From assembly GCA_006386115.1 (NCBI GenBank), contig VFIW01000063.1:186001-250000 (forward strand): DNA of 64,000 nt, written 5' to 3'. A program made the position numbers and the translations under genes. Shown in pieces: positions 39,301 through 51,100 of this stretch. The notes under the pieces are model-generated. The model worked only from the letters and a program-made list of their open reading frames with translations, was not told where the DNA came from and ran no database searches. Source of the DNA: Globisporangium splendens (Eukaryota > Oomycota > Peronosporomycetes > Pythiales > Pythiaceae). Every line of letters begins with the position of its first letter. The first letter of the stretch is position 1.

Positions 39301-41289
39301 AATCCGCGTTCAATAATCCACTTGCGTCGTGCCCACAGCTCTTCTTTCATTATATTGGTGCGTTTAAACGCATTTTCCAACGCGGCGACCTCGTGGCGCG
39401 CGAGCGCATGGTGGAACTGCGCTTTCTCGTCCATGAGCTGCCGCCGCTGCGCCAGCAGCAGCACACTATTGCTATCGTGACGCAGCGAGAGCATCTGATT
39501 TCTCGCGACGCGCGCAATGTGCATCTCGTTCGTCACGTCCTGTCGTAGACGAAGCGAGGTCCACGCCACGTGGACTTGGTTGCCTGGACCGACCCACTGG
39601 AACCGCAATTCGATAAACGGGAGACAGTTTGTGGCAATGTTTGGCGACACACTCTTGTCGCTGAAAGAGATAACACCCGAGAGGACCAGTGGCTGCTCCT
39701 GCTCGCACAGACCATAGCGCACACATTGCACGGGGCTACAGCCATCTCTCAGGTTGTCGTCATTGCTTTCGTGCAGAGTGAGACAGGCGTCATCATCACC
39801 AACCGTCTGGATATGTAGCTCTCCATGTCGCGCCACAATGCGGCGGATTCGATGCATCACACTGGCGAGAACCCACTCGAGGTCGTGTTCACAGCAAATG
39901 TACTCGGTCACAACACGCGAATCTTTCCACGTGCGCTCTCGATGTGAAATCGGTGGCGAAATCAACGGATGCAGATGCAGAAAATGGAGATTCGTGCTCT
40001 GCTGCATAATGGGACTCATCTCGCTCTCCAACTCGAAAAGTGATTGCGTAGAAGAGGCAGAGGTGCCAAGCATCGCGTTTCCATTGACAACCACGACGTT
40101 TGAACACGAGAGCACGCCAGGATTTTCACTTATACTCTGCAAAGGATACCCAGCACATTCTTCTTCCAGAATGTGGATAGCGTGGCGCACCATGTCGAGT
40201 AACGCATCTGCACTCGCGACCGATGGGATGACAAGTTGGTCGAGCGATTTACATGCTTGCACCTGCCAGACACAAATGCGATATCCAATAAGCAAGTTCT
40301 ACAACGAGGGAGAAACACAGAGAGAGGTTGCTATGTGTGTACCTTGCCAGCTGCTGACATCTGTGTGAGCGGCAGCACCTCTGCTGGAGATACCCCTGGC
40401 TTGAGAATCCCCACGATTGCGTGCTCAGGCAAGTCGCGGATACACGCGTGGAATAACTTGATGATCCACTTCCCGTGCTCCTGCAGCTCAGTGACACTTG
40501 CATTTTTGGCTGCGCGAAAGTTGCAAATAAACACGATGTGCGGCCTCATGAGTTGCTGCTGCTGCTGCTGCACTGGTTGATCCCCATTCCGATACTGTGA
40601 TCTGTGCTTGATCGTGACCAAGAAGCGGCAGTTCGAGTCCGACGAATCTTGTAAGGTCTCCACAATGAAATTGGGTCGCGCGGGCATAAAGCGCGCAGGC
40701 GCAAGGCGAAGCCACGGAGCCATGCTTCCAAGCTGTAGACCGCTGCTCTCCTCACAGACTACTATCAAATGGCGGACGTGGCCGCTCAGATCCAGCTCTT
40801 CGCCGGACACTGAGCCACTCGACAGACTCCAGTGCGCTGCCAAGCTGCCAAAGTGCGGGTGCATTGGAGAAACGGATTGCTGCATCCAACTGTGCACACG
40901 CGAACACTTGAGAATTGATGGGAATCATGGCCGATGAGAGAGAAAGAGACAATAGAAGCCTACCTTGTGAGGATATGCTCGTCGAGATTGCAACGCCAGA
41001 TCCGAAATTCGTGCAGCACGAGCCACATTTGCGTCCATTCTTCAGAGTCAGCGTCCACGCGTGCAGCACCAGGATACCCGATGGCAAACGGTGGTGCCTG
41101 TTTACTCATTTGTGTGCGTGAGCAGCGCTCGAGATCGTTCAGCGACCCAGAGCGCAAGCATATTCCGCCTTGAAGCGGAGGCGATGAGTGCAATGGTATT
41201 CGCTGGCCATCTACGTAGAGAGCAATAGCACTGCAGCTCGTTTCGACAGAAACTGGATATAAGTGAGCAAAAACAACAAGAAAACGCAT
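33363..41289 (-). CDS. Very large coiled-coil protein with C-terminal fibronectin type III domain
   Basis: Ten exons fit with matching phase: 41289-40964, 40889-40343, 40262-38574, 38443-36818, 36731-35580, 35499-35409, 35263-34389, 34320-34009, 33903-33745 and 33680-33363, giving about 2364 aa. The N-terminus has a segment (AIALYVDGQRIPLHSSPPL) that could be a beta-sandwich. Most of the rest is helical and charged with coiled-coil character (MDEKAQFHHALARHEVAALE, LEQWRRNERKLRETQWEEA). A hydrophobic stretch (WNVVLVVVFFACLF) near 34420 could be a membrane span. The end is FN3-like (IKWLPIADEPALMYAAEI, YCVRVCAGFSASRWGPPSAP). Introns at about 38.5 and 35.3 kb are longer (130-145 nt) and their boundaries are less sure. 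A pyrimidine-rich AG just inside the ORF could make an upstream first exon. Family unknown. Confidence 0.65.
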
Positions 41290-42479
41290 GGCCGAATCTG
41301 GTGCTGGACACGCTGATACTAGTGCGAGAACAGGGGCTACGATGCTGCACGAAGCCGCGACGCATGGCGCGCTCCACGTGACTCGGTACCTGCTCTCGTT
41401 CGTCGAAGCCAACTTTCCGCTCGAGACGTGCACGAGACTCGTCAGCAGCGTCGACACGTGCTACAGCCACACGACACCCCTGCTCGCTGCCTGTCAAAGC
41501 TCCAATGTATCAGCTATTAAACTCAGTTTCACGGATTGTCGGCCACTTGGTGATTGTTATTGCCTGCTTGCTTCGTATAGGGTCTGATGACGCAGCGCCT
41601 TGAGATCGTGCGCTTGCTGGTGGCAGCGCAGGCGGACGTCGACCACCAGGACGCCCACGGCGACAACGTGCTCCACTGGTGTGCGCGCGACTCGCACGTC
41701 GTGCTGCTTAGCTTCTTCTTAAACGAGACTGAGGCCAGCGTCAACGCCACATTCGCCGAAAACTACAAGCGCGACAAAGTGCGTCAATACGATCGTTTTC
41801 TTCTTCTTGAATGATATGAAGCCAACACCACATCAACACTACGACTTACTTTATATTCATGCCGCTGTAGCCACTGGATATCGAGAAGCGCCAGCTTTCG
41901 CGCGCGCCGAGCATGACAACGACGACGGCGTTCAATCTGCTGCGTCACGTCGACCGCAAGTGCAACATCCGGATGAAGATGCAGGCCCTCAAGCGCTATC
42001 ACACCGCGCAGCAGAGCAGCATCGACGTGCGCGAGAGCGAGACACTGCAGACCGCGCTCGACACGACGAACGCGGCGCTCAAGCGAGTCGAACACGTCTG
42101 GACCCATGCGATACAGCAAGCGGAAGCGAACCGTCAGCACGCGGAAGACACGCACGTGGCGAGTGCAGTCGCCGCCGCGTCGCGCGCCGCGGTGGACTGG
42201 TTCAACACGAAAGACGGCAAGGCGCACGCCAAGAAGCAGCTCACGGACGCTACGGCGGACATCAAACGCGACGTGCAGACTGGGAAGCTCGTCAAGCCCA
42301 AGGACCTCAAGGTCGCGGCTGTCGAGCGCGTCCAGGACACGTACCGCCGCGAACAAGAGGCAGCGACCAGGCGCGCGGCCATCGAGCGTTTCCACGTCAA
42401 GACCGCGCTGCCGACGTATCCTCTCGACGCCACGCCTGCGACGCTCGCGGCTGCATTGTGCCTCCTTCACACCTCATAG
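41288..42479 (+). CDS. Ankyrin-repeat protein with C-terminal helical region
   Basis: Three exons, 41288-41506, 41581-41778 and 41871-42479, give 341 aa. Ankyrin motifs fill residues about 18-135 (GATMLHEAATHGALHVTRYL, TPLLAACQSSN, LEIVRLLVAAQADV, GDNVLHWCARDSH). The rest is Ala/Lys/Arg-rich and probably helical (ALDTTNAALKRVEHVWTHA). Ankyrin repeats bind protein partners; no target can be read. Its ATG overlaps the ATG of the divergent large coiled-coil gene in a shared CATG, so the two may share one promoter or one start may be wrong. Confidence 0.75.
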
Positions 42480-42708
42480 GCTGCAATTGCAGGTTGCAGT
42501 TCTTCTTATCAGATAACTACGGTAGTGTTGTTGGCATTAAGTGCGGTTGGTTTTTCGATGCTGACCTTGCTGTTTGGAATTTGTCTCCTCTTCTCCGAGA
42601 TCTACGGTGTTGTGATTATTTGATTAAGTGCGTTTGGGTTGATCGTTAAGTACGATTTAGGATGTGTGCCTGGTCAAAAAAGGCAGAAACAGCAAAGAGT
42701 GAGCTAAA

Positions 42709-43359
42709 ATGGAGGCTGATGGCGCTGTGACCGAATTGCGCACAAAGAAGCTCCGCGAGGTGCGTCCTGCCACTGCCGTATGCCTGTATTAGCAGCACAC
42801 CCGTTAGCGATACTATCCCTTACTTATGCGTCATGCTCAGGATATCAATGGCGTCGCGACCGACATCGCCGTCACGATCTTCGCGGACCGCTTGTTCATC
42901 GCCGTGACGCAATTGGGCACATTCGGCACATTGGTACGCCCCCATTCTATCACTGCACCCTGCGCGAATACGAACTGACGAAACATGGTCCTCTGTGTGG
43001 ATATCGCTTGATGCGCGCAACCAGGTCGAAGCCCACCAGAAGGATACGATCAGCGGCAAGTTCCAGCCGGACATCCACGTGCGGCTCGGACGGCGCGACG
43101 ACCCGCTCTTGCTCGTGTATGCGCGCCAATTCCTCGAACACTTTGGGTACGAAGCATGCCATGATATGCGTGCAAATGCATCATGACCTATGCACTCACT
43201 CTCGCTTGTGCTCTATTGCATGCAATGATCTCCTCCTTTTCTCCCTGTAGCTCCCCGCTGGGTCTGCCTGTGCTCGCCGCCATTGGCTTGAAAGACCGGT
43301 CGTCAGGCACGTTCGAAGTCGTGATGCAGAAAGTGAAAAGCCTCCTCGCGCAGCCGTAG
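42709..43359 (+). CDS. PSMG3: Proteasome assembly chaperone 3 (PSMG3/PAC3)
   Basis: Four exons, 42709-42759, 42841-42933, 43025-43146 and 43251-43359, give 124 aa, close to the roughly 122 aa of the animal protein. The order of segments matches the family: DIAVTIFADRLFIAVTQLG, then FGTL, then VRLGRRDDPLLLVYARQFL, then GLPVLAAIGLKDRS and a helix ending VKSLLAQP. PAC3 pairs with PAC4 and supports alpha-ring assembly of the 20S proteasome. Small, fast-evolving and split by four exons, it is easily missed by gene finders. Confidence 0.85.
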
Positions 43360-44212
43360 ATAGAACACAACAAGCGTGTTGTTTTACGCACGAAATTTGC
43401 GCATGCTTTGCATGGATCCCAGCCTGCGTTCTTCACACACACAAGCAGCAACTGCACACAAAGCCATCCTCCGTAAAAGACAGCATTTGGCGCTTGCATG
43501 TCCCTACGAAGCCACCAGTGCGGTGTCTTTCTTGCTTGCATTCAGCCAGTGAAAAGGTGTCGTCACACGCCGCGTTGCCGCTGTCACGCGCCAGATTCGA
43601 ACTGGGTATCAGACGCGGCTCAGAGATGAGAATGCAGGCGACGAATAAAACCTCGATCTGTGCCACAGACCACTCTCCATGTAGTCCGCGCATCATCTTC
43701 AATATCCATTTATAACTGATAATTCAGTATGTTCAGGAGCACCAAAAAACTTAAAACTCTCAATTGTCCTCCTATTAAACAGTATATTGATGCTAGAATT
43801 GTGGTTTGATTACATAGAGATCGGTCTGTATCTATTCAGCTGATAGAACGCTGTGTTTGAGAAACAAAAAACCTCGATCCGGGTTGCTGCTTCTTCGCTG
43901 CCGAAAGGGAAAAGCGCGGTCTTTGTTCTTCTTGTAAAAGGCTCGAATTGGACGCCGCTGCCACCGCCCGCTACCGTGTGTTCTCCTGCAGCTCGAAGAC
44001 TCCAAGGACGCCGACGCATTTATTACACCAGGTATGTGTGCACATGCACATGCGCTGTCTCCGTGTTGTGGGCATGTGCTGCTGTGGGGCTGTGTAATGT
44101 GTGCATGGGTGCTAACGGCGCAGACGGTTGTTCTTTGTTGGTCGACGTAATATTCGTGATGGCGATGGGGACACATGGTTGTTACCTTCAGTGGATATAA
44201 GCTGAATACGAG
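43360..44212. other. Intergenic region and probable spliced Rab18 5' leader
   Basis: About 850 bp. The part 43690-43830 is A/T-rich. Near 44031 a good donor (ACCAG|GTATGT) and near 44190 an acceptor (CTTCAG) would make a 5' UTR intron of about 160 nt just before the Rab18 ATG. No coding exon was recognised. Confidence 0.4.
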
Positions 44213-45208
44213 ATGGACAAATACGATCACTTGTTCAAGCTGCTGTTGATCGGCGACGCTGGCGTCGGCAAGAGCAGGTATGGTGTTGGTTTATATGTGT
44301 TGTGTGTGCTGATTAATGTGATGCTCATGGACTTTATGTATGGAAATGCCTCCTTTTGTGTACATGTGTAGTATGCTGCTGCGCTTTACGGACGACACGT
44401 TTGACGACAACTTGCAGAGCACGATCGGCGTGGACTTCAAAGTCAAGATGATGCAGGTTGACGGCAAGCGCATCAAGATGACGATTTGGGACACTGCGGG
44501 CCAAGAACGCTTCCGCACGCTCACGAGTTCGTACTACCGCGGCGCACAGGGCATCGTGCTCGGTACGTCTTTTTGTTTTCCGCTCGTTTTCGATCGATCA
44601 AATGGCATAATTGCTCATTAATGGACCGCATTATGTGTGTGAATCACAGTGTACGATGTCGCGCGACGAGACACATTTGAGAATTTGGACCTGTGGCTTC
44701 AGGAAGTCGAAGTGTACAGTCCTGCGGGCGGCAAAGATGTCGTGAAGCTGCTCGTCGGCAACAAAATCGACAAGGTGCGTCCAGTTGTTGTTCTATGTTG
44801 CGATACTTTGATGATGATGTGATCCGCTCTGTTGACGCTGCGTGGATGGCATTTGGATTTGTCAATTTGCTTATTGCGGGGTTGGAATTGTTAGGAGCGT
44901 GTGGTGAGCCGACGTGAGGCGGAAGACTGGGCACGGTCGAAGGGCATGCTGTTTGTCGAGAGCAGCGCAAAAACCAAGATCGGCATCCAGCAAGTGTTCA
45001 ACGAAGTAGTGCAAAAGGTGCGACCATTTGTGTTCGCAGGTTGCCTAGTTGTTTGGTTGTTGATCGTCCTGATGTCGTGAATTGTTTGCTGTGGACGCAG
45101 ATTTTGGAAAACCCGGCGTTGCTAGGCACGACCCGCCCGCGCACTAACGACCGCGCAACCCTGTCCGGCAAAGACGGCAAGTCCGGCGGTGGTGGCGGTT
45201 GCTGTTAG
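44213..45208 (+). CDS. RAB18: Rab18-type small GTPase
   Basis: Five exons, 44213-44277, 44372-44562, 44650-44774, 44895-45017 and 45101-45208, give 203 aa. All Rab motifs are present: P-loop GDAGVGKS, switch [10 protein letters not shown], switch [26 protein letters not shown] and ESSAK. The segment [19 protein letters not shown] and [17 protein letters not shown] fit the Rab18 subfamily. The C-terminus GGGGGCC is a double-cysteine geranylgeranylation site. Rab18 acts at the ER and lipid droplets. The P-loop serine codon is split by the first intron. The length is normal. Confidence 0.93.
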
Positions 45209-48149
45209 ACCCGACAAGCAAGTAAACGAGAGACTCGATCCATCCATCCATCCCTCCCCTTCCTTCATCAACTAAATACAAAGCCAAGACCACCGAAGGA
45301 ACTCGTGGTCGCCGTGTGTGCGTGTACTGTGCGTGTGTAAAGAGAGCGAAAGAATGACAGAAAGAATGCAGCAATTCAAGTTCCTCCTCGCTTGTACTCC
45401 ATGTCGTGTGAACAGAGTAACATGTTTGTGCTTGTGACAGGAAACACGTGGAGGCAGATTCAAAAGTGCGGGAAAGCAAGGAACATTAGCGAGTGAGAGC
45501 ACACAAGAACGGGAAGAAGGGCTGTCGACAACGTGACGTGTAGGCACTTTATGCGTGCACATTTGCGAGTCACGAGGGAATGCGCGCCGCGTTCGCCAGC
45601 ACTCCCAGTCAACAATGCGCTTTCGCCATTCTGGGGGAAATTTGTTTGCACCCTGAGTCGTTGGCCATCTTGTCAGTCGAAGATCTCCTTACAACCCACT
45701 TGCTCTCTCACGAAGAGAAAGCGCAGGAGGATGCCTGACAACGCGATGCAATGTTGCAACCCAAGGGGAAATTGGATCGGAAGTGCGTGGTTTCAATGGG
45801 TAGTTAATCGTTTGGTGTATGTGGCCAAGAGACGCCAGGTGGGGTGTTGAAGGTTGCGTCACGAGGGCGAAATGGAAGCGCCCGCGACGTTGAAATCGCC
45901 CAAACGGGACCTCCATAGAGGACAGGCAACACGTGTGCATGGTGCTCGATTGACGGCACAAGTTGCCTCCCACACTGCAAAATTGCACAAAGAGAAACCT
46001 TTCGATTTGTCACGTTAACTCACTGTCATCTGTAGCTTCGTTTTTGATCTTGTGGAGTGCACAGAATCTGTTCACACAGAAGGAGACTGATAGGCGAGAT
46101 GTTTTGGTATCTCGCACTTGATTGCACGCGCACATCACGGACTTGCAGTTGCAAGCCACAGATGCAGATTCCTCGCCTTTGTGTCTGGTTGACTCACAAT
46201 GACATCAGCCGCAATGAAGAGCGAGAAACAAGATCAGGCCGTTCTGCAGGGAAAAAATGGTACCACCTCAGCTCCACTGCAAGACGGGGCGTCTCTATTG
46301 TTCGATTTCTCATCAGTGAGACCTTGCGCTGGACTCATTTATTAGAGTCACACGTCAATCAGTTAGCCAAAGGCGCGTGACGCACAACGTGGTTGTTTTG
46401 GCCAAGTCCATCGCGCAGGTGTTGTGTAGGAGGGGTCTCGGCCTGTAATTCCTGTCGTTTGCATGAAATATGCTGCGATTGTTATCTCGTCCATTAGGCG
46501 GCCATGAATGCCTCGTGATGACATCAGGCGTTTCGATTTTAACGGCGAAAGTTCTGGTGATGATTGCACTGCGGTCGTGAGCACGGCGGGGGCGGAAAGC
46601 GCGGTCAACGGTGGCACGTGGAGGGCACGTCGCTGTTCCCTCGGCTTTTCTGCCTTCTTCTTTTCTTCCATCCTTCCTTCTGACGACGACGACGACGGGC
46701 GCGGTTGCTTTACCACACTGGCACACAGCAACCAGCAAGAGCGACAACAAACGGGCCACATGGCTTCGATTTTCATTTCGTTGCTCACGAAAGCTCGGCG
46801 TTGATTTGCACCTTTCCCTTCCATCAGTATCATCTATCCAAAACTGATATCACTGATAATCGATGTTCTAATGTTGATGTTTGAATTGGTGATGTCCGTG
46901 CGTAACGTTACCAATTGTCAAGACGATGTGTCGAGTGTCAATACGTCGATCCAGCTTGAAAACCATGTGTTAATCGCTCCATCCTTAATAAGGGGCACTG
47001 TTGTTAAAGAGGATCGCAACGCAAGAACAGCAGTGGAACAAAGCAAACAAACACTGCAGCAATCAACAAAGAGGAGGAGGAAGTGCAAGCAAATCGTGGG
47101 AGAGCCAAAGCCATAGAGCATACCCATACAAAGTGAACTCTCCTCCTACTTGACTTCCATGCAAGCAAACGGTCGAGATCTTTTATCATGCCCTTGATGC
47201 ATCCATGGGTGCACTGCGATCCTTCCACGCTGTTACTGGCACAGGACACTTGGCCATGGTGTTGCATTACATACCGTAAACATGAGGGAGAGGGGGGACA
47301 TGAAGATGAGGGGAAGGGTGCCACTGGCTGGCTTCATGCACATGGCTGGCAGGAAACAAGGAAACACAACGATCGTGTCTGCGGGCCGACGGGTTTCGGC
47401 AACTTTCGATTGCGTGCAACCCGCGGGTCAACTCACGGGTTTGCAAACTGATTGATTTCGTCACATTCCTCCCAGAAAAGGCAGGCAGTTGAACACGACG
47501 GGGACAAAAACGCGGCGGCTTTTTTGCGGGTTTGCGGGTTGCGTGCATCTCCAACCCGTCGACCCGACAACATGCCGCCCGCCCCCCTTCTCTTCGGGTG
47601 ACCTGACTCCGGTTCGCTTGACTGGTTCCGTCTGCCTGGTCTGCCGTCCGGTTGATTGTGGATCGCGGGGACACGCTTGCTCTGTTCTCTTCTTCCACAA
47701 GCAAGCAAACCGGAAGAACCACACGCGAGTGTGCGTGGTGACACGCCGGCACTCTCACGCTCGCAGCCAGCACCAGCAGAACAAAGAGAGAGAGAAAGGG
47801 AGAGGGAGGTGCGCGCGCATTGCCTCAAGCTGAACAAGAGTGCAGTTGTGCAGACGGCAAGAAGTTTTTCTTCGCAAGCTGAACCTCTGCAAGCGACATC
47901 CTTGCTGATATTTTGTTTTTCCTTCTACATTTGCAGGGCACCAGCGCTTTTTTATTCCAGAGTGTGTGTGTGTGTCCTGTTTTTTTTTGCTTTTCTTCGA
48001 AAAACAGTGCAACTCAAGTCCTGACAAAGACTCACTCTGCAGACCATCCACCCTTCCGCAATCGGTCGAAGCTTTGACTCACAGCACTTGCGTGCGTGCG
48101 CCCCGCATTCCATTTCCGTCTGTTGCCGCACAGACGCGCGTGGGGATCG
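45209..48149. other. 2.9-kb stretch without a recognisable gene
   Basis: Open frames exist (for example 46363-46833 minus and 47489-47833 plus) but read as low-complexity, Ser/Arg-rich sequence without domain motifs, and no chain of exons with consistent phase was found. Codon composition differs from neighbouring genes. The last 400 bp are pyrimidine-rich with a GT repeat near 47963-47975 and probably form the promoter and leader of the kinase at 48150. An unrecognised lineage-specific gene or decayed transposon remains possible. Confidence 0.4.
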
Positions 48150-51100
48150 ATGCAGAACCGAACGACGCGCAAGAGCATGACGGCCACGGCCACTGCGACA
48201 TCTGCCGCCGCCGCCGCATTGGTCACGTCCACGGTCGTCACCACTAGCGCCGCGTCCTCAGTCCAAGTGCCGCTGGCGCCTCCGACACTCAAGAGCGCGT
48301 CGTCCTTCTCGTCCTCGTCGTCTGGAAGCAGCTCGCGCGGTGGCGCCAAGATCCTCATGAAGCTGCCGAGCGAGACGTACGAGCAGCAGCAGAGCCAGGA
48401 GCAGTTCGGCCGCTTCTTCCGGCTCTTTGACGAAGCAAATGCGCCCGTGGTCGCCATCGCGCCCGACGGTCACGTCACGCTCTGGAACAAGAAGATGATG
48501 ACCATCACGAGCGTGAAACCGTCCGAGGCGATTGGGAAACCCTTCCAGGATTTCATCTTTGAAGACAGCGGGTGGTCCGTGCAGGGACTGATCGACGTCG
48601 TGCTCTCCAACCCGAAGAAGACTGTGCGCGACGTGTGCATCCCGCTCAACACAGCCACGCCGGGAAAGAATGTGCAGGTGCTGACGAATTTCACGGCCGA
48701 TGTCGATGATCAAGGACGCGTGATTGGACTGCTCGCGATCGGCCAGGATGTGACCGAGTGGCGCGTCCACGAGAAGCAGTACGCGCGCGTGATCATGCAA
48801 GCGAATGCGCCCATCATCGAGCTCGACCAGGAAGGCCGGATCACGGTCTGGAATGCCAAAGCGGCATCACTCACAGGATACACGCTGGAGGCGGTCATGG
48901 GCACGCCGCTTGTGACGCTGGTCGAAGAGGATTTCCGATCATTTGTGGCCCAGTCCATCAAGCAGACGCTCAACACGGGTGTCCCCGGCCGCGATTTCGA
49001 ACTGCCATTGATCACGTCGACTGGTGCGCGCGTCGAGATCATGCTCTGCCTTACGCCGCAGCTCGGCGACTGCGGCTCAGTTACTAGCATCGTCGCCATT
49101 GGCCAGGACGTCACGGAGCGGAACGCCAAGGAAATGGAGTATCAGACGCTCATTGATTCAGCGAATGCGCCAATTTTCGGTGTGGATACAGAAGGCCGGA
49201 TCGTCATTTTCAACAAAAAGGCCGCCGAGATCAGCGAGTACGATCCTGAAGAAGTGATGGGTGCCGACTTGGTGTCGTTCCTCATTTCCGAAGACTACCA
49301 GTCTGCCGTCGCGGCGGTGTTCCAGAAGGCTTTCCAGGGCGTCGAGACGGCCAATTTTGAGTTCCCGATGAAGACGAAGAATGGACGGCGCGTGGAGATC
49401 TTGCTGAATGCCACGCCTCGGTACGACCACTTGGGCCAAATCGCAGGCGTTGTTGGTATCGGCCAAGACATCACAGAGCGCATTGTGCAAGAGCAAGAGT
49501 ACAGTCGACTGATCGACACTGCGAACGCGCCAATTTTCGGCGTCGATAAGGATTACCGCGTGACGATCTGGAACAAGAAAGCGGCGACAATCACCGAGTA
49601 CACAAATGAAGATTCAATCGGCGAAGAGCTCGTGAATTTTATCCATGAGAAATTTCGCAATGCTGTCGTAGACGTGCTGTCAAAGGCGCTCGAGGGCATC
49701 GAGACGGCCAATTTCGAGTTCCCATTGATCACAAAAAGTGGTCGACGACTTGATATTTTATTGAATGCGACCCCACGATACGACCACAGTGGCGATATCA
49801 CTGGCGTCGTCGGTATCGGACAAGACGTGACGGACCGCCGCGCGCAGGAGCAAGAATACATTCGTTTGATCGACACGGCGAACGCGCCGATCTTTGGTGT
49901 CGACATTGAAGGTCGCGTGAATATTTGGAACCGCAAGGCTGCGCACATTACAGAGTACTCGGCAGCAGATGTCATTGGCGCGAATTTGGTGGATGAGTTT
50001 ATTCCTCAGGATTACAAGGTCGGCGTTGGGAACGTGCTCACAAAGGCCATGGAAGGCGTGGAGACCGCGAACTTCGAGTTCCCACTGATCTCGAGCACTG
50101 GCCGCCGAGTTGAGATTCTGTTGAACGCTACCCCGCGCTACGACCACAAGGGCGAGATTATCGGTGTCGTTGGCATCGGCCAGGATATCACCATTCGTAT
50201 TGCACAAGAGCAGGAGTACAGTCGACTGATTGATACGGCGAATGCCCCGATTTTCGGAGTTGGTATGGACGGTCTCGTGAACATTTGGAACAAGAAAGCT
50301 GCTGAGATCACGCAGTATCCGACCCAGTTTGTGCTTGGCAAGGACCTGGTGCAGGAGTTTATTTTAGAAGAGTATCGCCAACCTGTCGATCTGGTATTTT
50401 CGCAGGCGTTCAACGGATTGCAGACTGCGAATTTCAACTTCCCATTGATCACACGATCTGGACGACGTGTGGAGATTCTGTTGAATGCGACGCCTCGTTA
50501 CAATGAGCTCGGTGAAATTGTTGGCGTCGTCGGCATCGGCCAGGATATCACGGATCGTATCGCGCAAGAGCAAGAATACTCGCGTCTAATTGATACTGCG
50601 AATGCACCAATTTTTGGTGTCGATGAAGACGGTCTCGTGAACATTTGGAACAAGAAGGCAGCGCAAATCACACAGTACACTCCGTCCGATGTGATGGGAG
50701 CAAACCTGGTGGAGAAATACATTACGGAAGATTATCGTGAAGCTGTCGGCGCTGTGCTCTCGAAAGCACTGGAAGGAGTCGAAACAGCAAACTTTGAGTT
50801 CCCACTCATGACTAAAGCTGGACGCCGTGTGGAGATTCTGCTGAATGCGACACCACGTTTCAACGAGCACGGCAAGGTCATCGGCATGGTTGGTATTGGC
50901 CAGGATATTACGGAAAGAATAGCCCAGGAGCAAGAGTACGCGCGTCTGATTGAGAAAGCGAACGCGCCAATCTTTGGTGTTGATATGAATGGGTGTGTGA
51001 CGATCTGGAACACCAAGACTGCTGACATTACAAAGTATACGAAGGCCGAAGTCCTCGGAAAGAATCTGGTGAATAACTTCCTCGCGGACGAGTACCGCGA

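Noticed and set aside
43540..43640. tRNA-like T-arm on the minus strand (GTTCGAATC)
   Set aside because: Only four T-stem pairs form, and no matching acceptor, D arm or anticodon arm was found.
46363..47837. Minus-strand ORFs as genes
   Set aside because: Low-complexity Ser/Arg/Pro content, no domain, no consistent exon chain.
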